From: Thermoanaerobaculales bacterium
GTDB lineage: Bacteria > Acidobacteriota > Thermoanaerobaculia > Thermoanaerobaculales > Sulfomarinibacteraceae
Assembly: GCA_025456385.1 (NCBI GenBank)
Contig: JALOKS010000121.1
Coordinates: 1-7,419 of the forward strand
Length of the DNA: 7,419 nucleotides
Reading direction: 5' to 3'
Under the pieces are notes generated by a model. It was not told the origin of the DNA, did no database searches, and saw nothing but the letters and a program-made list of their open reading frames with translations. The translations under genes were made by a program, and so were the position numbers. Shown one piece after another: positions 1 to 5,626 of this stretch. Numbering within the stretch: position 1 is the stretch's first letter; each line of letters begins with the position of its first letter.

Positions 1-94
1 CTACGAGGTGGCCTTCGTCTCGCTCGCGCACGACGACGCCGTCATCGCGCAGACCTTGGAGGCCTTCGAGGAGGCGGTGGAGGAGGTCGCTTGA
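1..94 (+). CDS. hemL: Glutamate-1-semialdehyde 2,1-aminomutase, C-terminal end (partial)
   Basis: Only the last 30 codons are present, read from base 2 and closed by TGA at 92-94. The tail begins YEVAFVSLAHDDAVIAQTLE and continues as an acidic helix. It matches the HemL C-terminus, where a Phe-Glu-Ala-x-Phe-x-Ser-x-x-His strand precedes a final helix. HemL is a PLP-dependent cytoplasmic enzyme that converts glutamate-1-semialdehyde to 5-aminolevulinate, the last step of the C5 route to tetrapyrroles. No catalytic residue lies in this fragment, so the call rests on the tail plus the following hemE and hemN. The stop codon overlaps the first GAATTTC unit of the repeat element downstream (the GA of TGA is its first two bases), so the element may have supplied the stop. 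Another class III aminotransferase is the alternative. Confidence 0.72.
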   Translation, partial: YEVAFVSLAHDDAVIAQTLEAFEEAVEEVA

Positions 95-126
95 ATTTCG
101 AATTTCGAATTTCGAATTTCGAATTT
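93..126. repeat. Left heptamer array of element A, (GAATTTC)4 plus GAATTT
   Basis: Four exact head-to-tail 7-bp units start at 93, 100, 107 and 114, followed by six bases of a fifth. Each unit is an odd palindrome, GAA-T-TTC, so left and right arms differ only in the central base. Unit junctions create TTCGAA. Confidence 0.95.
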
Positions 127-236
127 GGCCCCCGCCCGCCCGGCGATTTCTCGGGCCGTGGAGAAGATTCCGCGCCGGCCTGCCCGCTGCCTGCCTTCAA
201 GCCTGCATGCCGAACCGTATCGCGGACCTACACCCT

Positions 237-250
237 GGGTGGGTGGGCGG
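237..250 (+). other. G-rich tract of element A, possible G-quadruplex
   Basis: GGGTGGGTGGGCGG has three GGG runs and one GG run separated by single bases. This suits a two-tier quadruplex or an imperfect three-tier one. In transcript it competes with pairing to the C-rich tract at 131-141. Identified by pattern only. Confidence 0.45.
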
Positions 251-251
251 C

Positions 252-284
252 AATTCGAAATTCGAAATTCGAAATTCGAAATCC
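252..284. repeat. Right heptamer array of element A, inverted copy of the left array
   Basis: AATTC is followed by GAAATTC units at 257, 264 and 271 and a degenerate GAAATCC at 278. It is the reverse complement of the left array with one mismatch. The array stays open in frame into hemE, so the upstream ATG at 207 gives a longer ORF carrying a repeat-encoded peptide (NSKFEIR type). I regard that extension as not part of the protein. Confidence 0.93.
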
Positions 285-296
285 GAGTCTCCTGCC

Positions 297-1313
297 ATGA
301 ACCGCTTCCTCCGCGCCTGCCGCCGCGAGACCGTCGACCGCCCTCCGGTCTGGGTCATGCGCCAGGCCGGGCGCTACCTGCCGGAGTACCGCGAGCTGCG
401 CCACCGAGCGGGCGACTTCCTGACCATGTGCCGGACGCCGTCGATCGCCGCCGAGGCCACTCTGCAGCCGATCCGCCGCTTCGGCCTCGACGCGGCGATC
501 GTGTTCTCGGACATCCTGACGCCGCTCGTGCCGATGGGCGTCGAGCTGAGCTTCAGCCCGGCGCCGCACATCGCCAACCCGGTGCGCTGCGCCGGCGACC
601 TCGACCGCCTCCGTCCGCCGGCTCCATGGCGGGGAACCGAGTTCCTCGACGAGGCCCTCGCGCTGGTGAGCGCTTCGCTCGACGACGACACCGCGCTCCT
701 CGGCTTCTGCGGCGCGCCCTGGACCCTCGCCTCCTACCTCGTCGAGGGCACGACCTCGCGCTCCTTCACCCGCGTCAAGTCCTTCGCTCTGCACGAGCCC
801 GAGGTCTTCGACCGCCTCGTCGACACCCTCGCCGACGCGATGGCGGACTACCTCCGCACCCAGGTCGAGCACGGCGCGCAGGCGGTGCAGATCTTCGACT
901 CGTGGGTCGGCGCGCTCGCGATCGAGGACGCGCGGCGCTGGGCGCTGCGTCCGGCGCGGCGGCTGCTCGCGGCCACGGCCGGGCTCGGCGTGCCGCGGAT
1001 CTACTATGCCCACGGCGGCGCCCACCTCCTGCACGACCTCGCCGATTTGCCCTGCGAGGTGATCGGTCTCGACTGGCGGGTCGACCTCGGGCGGGCGGCT
1101 CTCGCCCTGCCCGGGCACGCGCTGCAGGGCAACCTCGACCCCGGCGCGCTGATGGGCCCCGATGACGAGATCCGCCGCCGCACCTTGGCCATGCTGGCTG
1201 CCGCTCCGCGCCGCGGCTACATCGCCAACCTCGGCCACGGCATCACCCCCGAGGTGCCGGTGCACGGCATGGAGGCCTTCGTGCGGACGGTGCAGGGATA
1301 CCGATATGAGTAG
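297..1313 (+). CDS. hemE: Uroporphyrinogen decarboxylase
   Basis: HemE removes the four acetate carboxyls of uroporphyrinogen III to give coproporphyrinogen III in the cytoplasm, without a cofactor. The product is 338 residues, normal for the family. Visible landmarks are VWVMRQAGRYLPEYR near residues 18-32 (R22 and R26 match the substrate-binding arginines of the family), FSDIL with the catalytic-site Asp at D72, FCGAPWTLASYLVEG with Tyr147, FDSWVG, GLDWRVDL, LQGNLDP, and NLGHGITPEVP with His314. All key residues are present. I chose ATG 297 because MNRFLRACRRE is the usual start; the longer frame from 207 only adds repeat-encoded sequence. No Shine-Dalgarno is visible in the 12 nt between the repeat element and the ATG. 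It lies between hemL and hemN in one direction, probably one operon, with repeat elements on both sides. Confidence 0.97.
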   Translation: MNRFLRACRRETVDRPPVWVMRQAGRYLPEYRELRHRAGDFLTMCRTPSIAAEATLQPIRRFGLDAAIVFSDILTPLVPMGVELSFSPAPHIANPVRCAGDLDRLRPPAPWRGTEFLDEALALVSASLDDDTALLGFCGAPWTLASYLVEGTTSRSFTRVKSFALHEPEVFDRLVDTLADAMADYLRTQVEHGAQAVQIFDSWVGALAIEDARRWALRPARRLLAATAGLGVPRIYYAHGGAHLLHDLADLPCEVIGLDWRVDLGRAALALPGHALQGNLDPGALMGPDDEIRRRTLAMLAAAPRRGYIANLGHGITPEVPVHGMEAFVRTVQGYRYE

Positions 1314-1348
1314 CAATTTCGAATTTCGAATTTCGAATTTCGAATTTC
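1314..1348. repeat. Left heptamer array of element B
   Basis: One degenerate unit, CAATTTC, is followed by exact GAATTTC units at 1321, 1328, 1335 and 1342. It starts on the base immediately after the hemE stop codon. Confidence 0.94.
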
Positions 1349-1455
1349 CCGCCCGCCCCCCCGGCATCCGGTTCGGCACGGGTCACGTTGCGCGTATTCC
1401 GGACGTCGATCCATCGATCTCCCGCTCGAGTTCAAACCGAACCCGCCAACAGTCC

Positions 1456-1470
1456 GTGGGTGGGTGGAGG
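1456..1470 (+). other. G-rich tract of element B, possible two-tier G-quadruplex
   Basis: GTGGGTGGGTGGAGG contains two GGG and two GG runs. It corresponds to the tract at 237-250 in element A. In transcript it can instead pair with the C-rich tract at 1349-1358. Confidence 0.4.
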
Positions 1471-1472
1471 CC

Positions 1473-1506
1473 AAATTCGAAATTCGAAATTCGAAATTCG
1501 AAATAT
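1473..1506. repeat. Right heptamer array of element B
   Basis: AAATTC is followed by exact GAAATTC units at 1479, 1486 and 1493 and a decayed unit, GAAATAT, at 1500. It is the inverse of the left array, and it also reads open in frame into hemN. Confidence 0.93.
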
Positions 1507-1523
1507 TCAAATCGGCCTTCCCG

Positions 1524-2918
1524 ATGACTTCGCGCCTCGACGTCTCCCTGCTCACCCCGGAGCTCCTGGCCCGATACGACCGCCCCGGTCCCCGCTACAC
1601 CTCCTACCCGACGGCGCCGCAGTTCTCGGCGGCCTTCGGCGAGGCCTCCTACCGGGAGCGGCTGGCGGCGGCGGCACGCCGCGCCGACCAACCGCTGTCG
1701 ATGTACGTCCATCTGCCGTTCTGCGAGGCGCGCTGCACCTTCTGCGGCTGCAACGTCGTCATCTCGCCGCGGCGGGGGCCGGAGGAGCCGTACCTCGCAG
1801 CCCTCGACTCCGAGCTCGAGCTGCTCGCGGAGGCGCTTGCCCCGCGCCGGCGCCTCAGCCAGCTGCACTGGGGCGGCGGCACGCCCACCTACCTCGACCC
1901 GGCGCAGTGCGAGCGCCTGTTCGAGGCCATCACCTCGCGATTCCCGCTCGCCGACGGCGCCGAGGTCGCGCTCGAGATCGACCCCTGCGTCACCACCATG
2001 GAGCACCTCGCGACCTTGCGGCGGCTCGGCTTCAACCGGGTGTCGATGGGGCTCCAGGACCTCGACCCGGCCGTGCAGGAGGCGGTCCGGCGGGTGCAGC
2101 CCCTGGGGCTCACGCGCGAGCAGGTCATGGAGGCGCGCCGCCTCGGGTTCGTGTCGGTGAACATCGACCTCATCTACGGCCTGCCGCTGCAGACCGAGAG
2201 CGGCTTCCGCACCACCGTGCGCGCCGTCATCCGCGAGCTCGCCCCCGATCGGGTGGCCTGCTTCTCCTACGCCCACGTGCCGTGGATCAAGCCCCACCAG
2301 CGAGCGCTCGAGACCGGCGCGCTGCCGACCGGCTGGGAGAAGTTCCGCCTCTTCCTCGGCGCCGCCGAGGAGTTCACCGCCGCCGGCTACCGCTTCGTCG
2401 GCTTCGACCACTTCGCACGTCCCGGCGACGAGCTCGCGCTCGCTCTCGACGAGGACCGCGTCCACCGCAACTTCATGGGCTACACCGTGATGCCTGCGAG
2501 CGACCAGGTCGGCATCGGCGTGACCGCCATCGGCGACGTCGCCGGCGCCTACACCGCCAACCAGAAGAAGCTCGCGAGCTACCAACGCGGCGTCGCGGCG
2601 GGCGGCCTGCCGATCGAGCGCGGCGTGCTGCGCAGCTCCGAGGACGAGCTGCGGCGGGCGGTCATCCACCGCATCATCTGCTCCCTCGCCCTCGACTACC
2701 AGTGGGTCGAGCGGAGCTTCGGAATCGACCCCCGCGCGCACTTCGCCGACGCCCTCGCCGCCCTCCAACCGATGGCCGCCGACGGGCTCGTGGAGCTCGA
2801 AGCCGACGGTCTGCGCGTGACCCCCGCCGGTCGCTTCTTCCTCCGCAACCTCTGCATGCCCTTCGACGCCTACCTCGCCGCTGCCGCCGCGGGACCGACC
2901 TACTCGCGCACTGTCTGA
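1524..2918 (+). CDS. hemN: Oxygen-independent coproporphyrinogen III oxidase (radical SAM)
   Basis: HemN decarboxylates two propionates of coproporphyrinogen III to give protoporphyrinogen IX, using S-adenosylmethionine and a 4Fe-4S cluster, in the cytoplasm and without oxygen. The product is 464 residues (E. coli HemN has 457) and aligns over its whole length. The cluster motif is CEARCTFCGC with C67, C71, C74 and the extra C76 typical of true HemN rather than HemW. SAM-site landmarks are GGGTP (117-121), E151 in EIDP, Q178, R190 and D215 in NIDLIYGL. The C-terminal HemN domain shows GFDHFARPGDELA, HRNFMGYT and RNLCMPFDAYL, ending in SRTV. One oddity: the residue after EIDP is Cys155, where E. 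coli has Arg149. ATG 1524 is chosen because MTSRLDV leads directly into the family N-terminus; an ATG at 1464 only adds repeat-encoded residues. No Shine-Dalgarno is visible. Confidence 0.97.
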   Translation: MTSRLDVSLLTPELLARYDRPGPRYTSYPTAPQFSAAFGEASYRERLAAAARRADQPLSMYVHLPFCEARCTFCGCNVVISPRRGPEEPYLAALDSELELLAEALAPRRRLSQLHWGGGTPTYLDPAQCERLFEAITSRFPLADGAEVALEIDPCVTTMEHLATLRRLGFNRVSMGLQDLDPAVQEAVRRVQPLGLTREQVMEARRLGFVSVNIDLIYGLPLQTESGFRTTVRAVIRELAPDRVACFSYAHVPWIKPHQRALETGALPTGWEKFRLFLGAAEEFTAAGYRFVGFDHFARPGDELALALDEDRVHRNFMGYTVMPASDQVGIGVTAIGDVAGAYTANQKKLASYQRGVAAGGLPIERGVLRSSEDELRRAVIHRIICSLALDYQWVERSFGIDPRAHFADALAALQPMAADGLVELEADGLRVTPAGRFFLRNLCMPFDAYLAAAAAGPTYSRTV

Positions 2919-2943
2919 GCCCGGCCCGGACGGCGGCCCCGGC

Positions 2944-2949
2944 TATACT
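2944..2949 (+). promoter_or_regulatory. Possible -10 box upstream of the membrane glycosyltransferase gene
   Basis: TATACT stands out in the GC-rich 92-bp gap after hemN. No convincing -35 lies 16-18 bp upstream and there is no TGn extension. A start about six bases downstream would fall at the in-frame GTG at 2954, which would make a leaderless message. Weak evidence. Confidence 0.35.
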
Positions 2950-3010
2950 CGGCGTGTGCCCGATTCCGGATCCCACTCCTCCCGGCGTCGTCGCGGCAGG
3001 ACGGCCAGGC

Positions 3011-5005
3011 ATGGCGGCTGACACTCCTCCCCGCCCCCCCGACATCGTCATCCTCGCGGCGGCGATCGGCGGCGCCGCCCTGCTGTGGCTCTCGCGGGAC
3101 GTGCTGCCCGTCGACATCACGCTCCGCCTGCTCCTGACCCTCGCGTGGCTGCTCGCGTGGACGCTGGCCGCCCTCGGCGCCGGCGGGCCGCTCCACCGCC
3201 GGCTGGTCGGCCGGGGCGCCAGCGCCCTCATCGACCTTCCCCTGACCGCTCTGACCGGTGCCGGAGTGCTGGCAACCGCGTTGACCGCGCTCGCCCTGGT
3301 CGGTCTCTTCCGGGTGCCGGTCGTGGTCGCGATCCTGGTCCTCGCGACGGCGCTCGGCTGCCGCGAGTGCCTCACTGGGAGGTGGCGGGAGGTCGCCGGC
3401 CTGCCGAGGCTGCCGGCGATCGCGTGGCTTCCGATCGCCGCCTTCGCCGCGCTGCTCCCGGTGCTGGCCGCGCCGCCCGTCATGTACGACGCGCTCAACT
3501 ACCATCTCGCCTTCCCCGAGCGGTGGCTGGCGGCCGGAGGCTTCCTCGAGTTCCCGCGGCACGGCTTCTCCTACTACCCGTCGTCCTACGGCCTGCTCTA
3601 CGGCTGCGCCCTGGCCGCGGTCGGACCCTGGGGCGCGACGGCCATCCACTTCTGGTTCGGCGTCATGGCGAGCCTGACCGCGGCGAGCCTCGGCGCGCGC
3701 CTCGGCGGCCCGCGGACCGCGGCCTGGGCCGGAGCCTGCTTCGCGCTGACCCCGGCCGTCCTCGAGGTCGCCACCTACGCGGCCGCCGACCTCGCGGTGG
3801 CGGCCTGGGCGGGCGCGGCCCTGGCGACCCTCCTGCTCGCTCCCGACGGCCCGCCCGACCCGCGCCGCGGGGCGCTCGCCGGCTTCCTCCTCGGCTGCGC
3901 GCTGGCCGCGAAATACCTGGCTTTCGCCGTTGTGCTGCTGCCGTTTCTGGCGGTCCTCATCTCCTCGCTTCCCCGCCGCCCGTGGCGCCGCTCCATCGCC
4001 GTCGTCGCCGCAGCGGGCGCGGCCGCAGCGCTTCCGGTGGTGCCCTGGCTGGCGAGGAATCTGGCCTGGACCGGCAACCCCCTCTACCCCTACCTTCAGA
4101 GAGCCCTCGGCGGGCCTCCGACCGGGATGGGCGTGGGCTCGCACGTCGTCCAGATCGGGGGCGCCGAGCCTGGCTCCCTGGCGTGGGCCTTCCAGTCGGT
4201 CGTCGCGCTCGGGCTGCGGACCGTCGAGCCCCTCGGGCAGGGGGGCATCCTCGGCCCACTGTGGCTGCTGCTGCTCGCCGTCGCAGCGCTGACGTCCTGG
4301 GGCGGCCGCGACCGAGCTCTCAGGCGCGGCCTGTGGCTTGCCGCCATCGTCGGCCTCGTCGCCTGGGGCGCCCTGGTCCAGATGGCGCGCTTCCTGCTGC
4401 CGGTCCTGGTGGTCGCGGCTCCCCTCGCCGGCGCTGCGGCGGCAGGTCTGGTTTCGGCGGCGGGCCCGGCGGTCCGCTGGTCGTTCCGACTCCTGCTCCT
4501 GTTCGCGCTCGTCTGGAGCTCGACCATGATCGCGACGACCCAGAACCTCGACCGGCTCGGGCTGGCGGCCGGCCTCCTCGACGACGAGGCCTACAGGGCG
4601 CGGTGGATCAGCTACGAACCCGTCGTCGACCACCTCAACCACGACCTCCCTCCCGGATCGCGGGTCCTGTTCGTCGGCGAACCGAGGTCCTTCTACGTCG
4701 ATCTCCCGGTCGTCATCGAGGACCCGTTCCACACCCCGTTGCTGGTCGAGCTGGCGGCCGCAGGCGCTTCGGCCGAGGACATGGCCCGGAGCCTCCGCGA
4801 TCTCGGGGTCACCCACCTCATGGTCAACACCCGCGAGATGCCCCTCTCGGCGCGGCTGCGGGGGGTCGACGACTTCTGGAGCCCGGCCACGCCCGCGCAG
4901 CGCGCGGCCATCGACGAGCTCCTGCAGCGCTGGACCGAGCGGACGGCGGGCGATCCGACCCTCTGGGTGGGCCGCATCAGGGCCGGAGGCGAGCGGCCGT
5001 CCTGA
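3011..5005 (+). CDS. Putative multi-pass membrane glycosyltransferase (GT-C fold, GT39/PMT_2-like)
   Basis: The product is 664 residues. Residues 11-58 form two hydrophobic helices, and further helices run to about residue 510. A soluble C-terminal part (about 526-664) follows, containing SRVLFVGEPRSFYVDLPVV and LRDLGVTHLMVNTRE. The first large loop after a hydrophobic stretch carries YDALNYHLAFPERWL with D160 and H165, followed by a YYPSSYGLLYG segment. This is the layout of GT-C transferases that use a lipid-linked sugar donor, where an acidic residue in the first outer loop is catalytic. Donor and acceptor cannot be read from the sequence. ATG 3011 is preceded by a weak AGGA; an in-frame GTG at 2954 would add 19 Pro/Gly-rich residues. 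It lies 92 bp after hemN and converges on the TerB-like gene. No link to haem synthesis is evident. Confidence 0.72.
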   Translation: MAADTPPRPPDIVILAAAIGGAALLWLSRDVLPVDITLRLLLTLAWLLAWTLAALGAGGPLHRRLVGRGASALIDLPLTALTGAGVLATALTALALVGLFRVPVVVAILVLATALGCRECLTGRWREVAGLPRLPAIAWLPIAAFAALLPVLAAPPVMYDALNYHLAFPERWLAAGGFLEFPRHGFSYYPSSYGLLYGCALAAVGPWGATAIHFWFGVMASLTAASLGARLGGPRTAAWAGACFALTPAVLEVATYAAADLAVAAWAGAALATLLLAPDGPPDPRRGALAGFLLGCALAAKYLAFAVVLLPFLAVLISSLPRRPWRRSIAVVAAAGAAAALPVVPWLARNLAWTGNPLYPYLQRALGGPPTGMGVGSHVVQIGGAEPGSLAWAFQSVVALGLRTVEPLGQGGILGPLWLLLLAVAALTSWGGRDRALRRGLWLAAIVGLVAWGALVQMARFLLPVLVVAAPLAGAAAAGLVSAAGPAVRWSFRLLLLFALVWSSTMIATTQNLDRLGLAAGLLDDEAYRARWISYEPVVDHLNHDLPPGSRVLFVGEPRSFYVDLPVVIEDPFHTPLLVELAAAGASAEDMARSLRDLGVTHLMVNTREMPLSARLRGVDDFWSPATPAQRAAIDELLQRWTERTAGDPTLWVGRIRAGGERPS

Positions 5006-5008
5006 GGG

Positions 5009-5036
5009 CGCGGGCCTGACCGGAGCTCAGCCCGCG
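5009..5036. terminator. Bidirectional hairpin between convergent genes
   Basis: CGCGGG (5009-5014) pairs with CCCGCG (5031-5036) and CTGA (5016-5019) with TCAG (5027-5030), leaving one bulged C and a 7-nt loop. It fills the 21-bp gap between the two converging stop codons and overlaps the TerB-gene stop. There is no T-run on either side, so intrinsic termination is uncertain. Confidence 0.5.
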
Positions 5037-5569
5037 TGGCCGCTGTTCCGCAGCACCGCCCGCTTCTCCCGGAAGCGCGCGCGCACCGCGGTGAAACCGG
5101 CGTGCTCGATGCCGAGCTCGGTCGCGATCTGCCGCACCTCCTCCTCCTCGCGCAGGGAGATGCTGTCGTCCACGGCGGTGACCGCGAACAGGCAGTGCAG
5201 CAGGCGCTCGGCATCGCCCGCCGCCGCGACGCGGCGGAACTCGCGGGTCGCCAGATAGTCCTCGCTCGCGCCGAGCAGCTCGTTGCGGTGGGCCGCCATC
5301 TCGGCCACCAGGAGCGCCCGCTCCGGCTCGAGCCCGCCGTGGCTCGCGATCACCGCGGCCATGGCCTCGAGCTCGTCACCGGTGATCGCGAGGTCGGCGC
5401 GCGCGGCCCGTCCCAGCACCATGGCGAAGGAGGCCACCCAACGCGCCGTCTCCGGCGGCATGCCGGCCAGGCGCTCGACGATCTCGCGCACCGCCCGCGA
5501 GCCGCCGCCTGTCGGCGCCGCGGCACGGTCGCTCCCGCCGGTCAGCCAGTCGAGGAGCGACACTCTCAC
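5027..5569 (-). CDS. TerB-like (tellurite-resistance TerB / DjlA N-terminal fold) protein
   Basis: A 180-residue, all-helical, soluble protein with no signal peptide. Two helix-acidic turn-helix units of TerB type are visible: one around residues 47-79 (ARADLAITGDELEAM, with D59, D65, E66 and E68) and one around 125-154 (VTAVDDSISLREEEEVRQIA, with D134, D135 and E141-E144). The acidic clusters recall the metal-binding sites of TerB-family domains. The family is widespread and most members have no proven link to tellurite, so no specific function is assigned. The start is GTG 5569; a second GTG at 5563 lies better spaced (9 nt) from GGAAGGG at 5573-5579, so the protein may begin two codons later. 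It follows the DUF4388 gene by 57 bp on the same strand and is probably its operon partner. Confidence 0.72.
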   Translation of the reverse strand: MRVSLLDWLTGGSDRAAAPTGGGSRAVREIVERLAGMPPETARWVASFAMVLGRAARADLAITGDELEAMAAVIASHGGLEPERALLVAEMAAHRNELLGASEDYLATREFRRVAAAGDAERLLHCLFAVTAVDDSISLREEEEVRQIATELGIEHAGFTAVRARFREKRAVLRNSGHAG

Positions 5570-5626
5570 TCGCCCTTCCGACGCCGACCGGCGCGCGGTC
5601 CGTCCTGCCGCGAACCCGCCGCGGGC

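Larger units (their letters stand above)
93..284. repeat. Foldback repeat element A (heptamer-armed inverted repeat) between hemL and hemE
   Basis: The element is 192 bp. The left arm is four GAATTTC units plus GAATTT (93-126), and the right arm is AATTC plus three GAAATTC units and a final GAAATCC (252-284). The arms are inverted copies over 33 bp with one mismatch. Just inside them lie CCCGCCCGCCC (131-141) and GGGTGGGTGGGCGG (237-250). In plus-strand RNA 131-141 can pair with 237-247 as 11 consecutive pairs, two of them G-U. The centre (142-236) has no ORF of note. The arms are about 71% AT in a very GC-rich background. The element starts in the hemL stop codon and ends 12 nt before the hemE ATG. 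A second copy lies at 1314-1506. Function is unknown: a MITE-like or REP-like foldback, or an mRNA processing or stability element, are possible. Confidence 0.9.
1314..1506. repeat. Foldback repeat element B (heptamer-armed inverted repeat) between hemE and hemN
   Basis: The element is 193 bp with the same plan as element A. The left arm is CAATTTC plus four GAATTTC units (1314-1348), and the right arm is AAATTC plus three GAAATTC units and a degenerate GAAATAT (1473-1506). Inside are CCGCCCGCCC (1349-1358) and GGGTGGGTGG (1458-1467), which in plus-strand RNA give ten consecutive pairs with two G-U, as in A. The core additionally holds GGTTCGG (1370-1376) and its exact complement CCGAACC (1437-1443). 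The element begins directly after the hemE TAG and ends 17 nt before the hemN ATG. The core differs from that of A except for short shared words (ATTCCG, TTCAA, CCGAACC), so A and B are not a recent duplication of one another. Confidence 0.9.

Noticed and set aside
93..284. Element A as an insertion sequence
   Set aside because: It is only 192 bp and has no transposase. Target-site duplications are not evident at its ends; a MITE-like origin remains possible.
125..1165. 346-codon plus-strand frame overlapping hemE
   Set aside because: It is an Arg/Pro/Ala-rich out-of-frame reading of hemE, which has all family motifs in its own frame.
93..1506. Heptamer arrays read as a CRISPR array
   Set aside because: Units are 7 bp and contiguous with no spacers, arms are inverted to each other, and no cas genes are present.
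1500..1523. TATTCA at 1504-1509 as a -10 promoter for hemN
   Set aside because: It is a by-product of the AT-rich decayed repeat unit, with no -35 and no extended -10.
228..2768. Long minus-strand open frames opposite hemE (228-1379) and hemN (1383-2768)
   Set aside because: They are antisense shadows of strongly supported genes in a very GC-rich sequence, show no recognisable domain, and are lengthened by the stop-free repeat arms.
2919..2943. Terminator after hemN
   Set aside because: The stretch is GC-rich but I could not form a stem longer than four pairs, and there is no T-run.
1388..3010. Extension of the membrane glycosyltransferase frame upstream to 1388
   Set aside because: The extension runs through hemN in another frame with Arg/Pro-rich composition. 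The hydrophobic protein clearly begins near 3011.
3085..5019. 644-codon plus-strand frame overlapping the glycosyltransferase
   Set aside because: It is Arg/Pro/Gly-rich with no hydrophobic segments or motifs, as expected of a GC-rich shadow frame.
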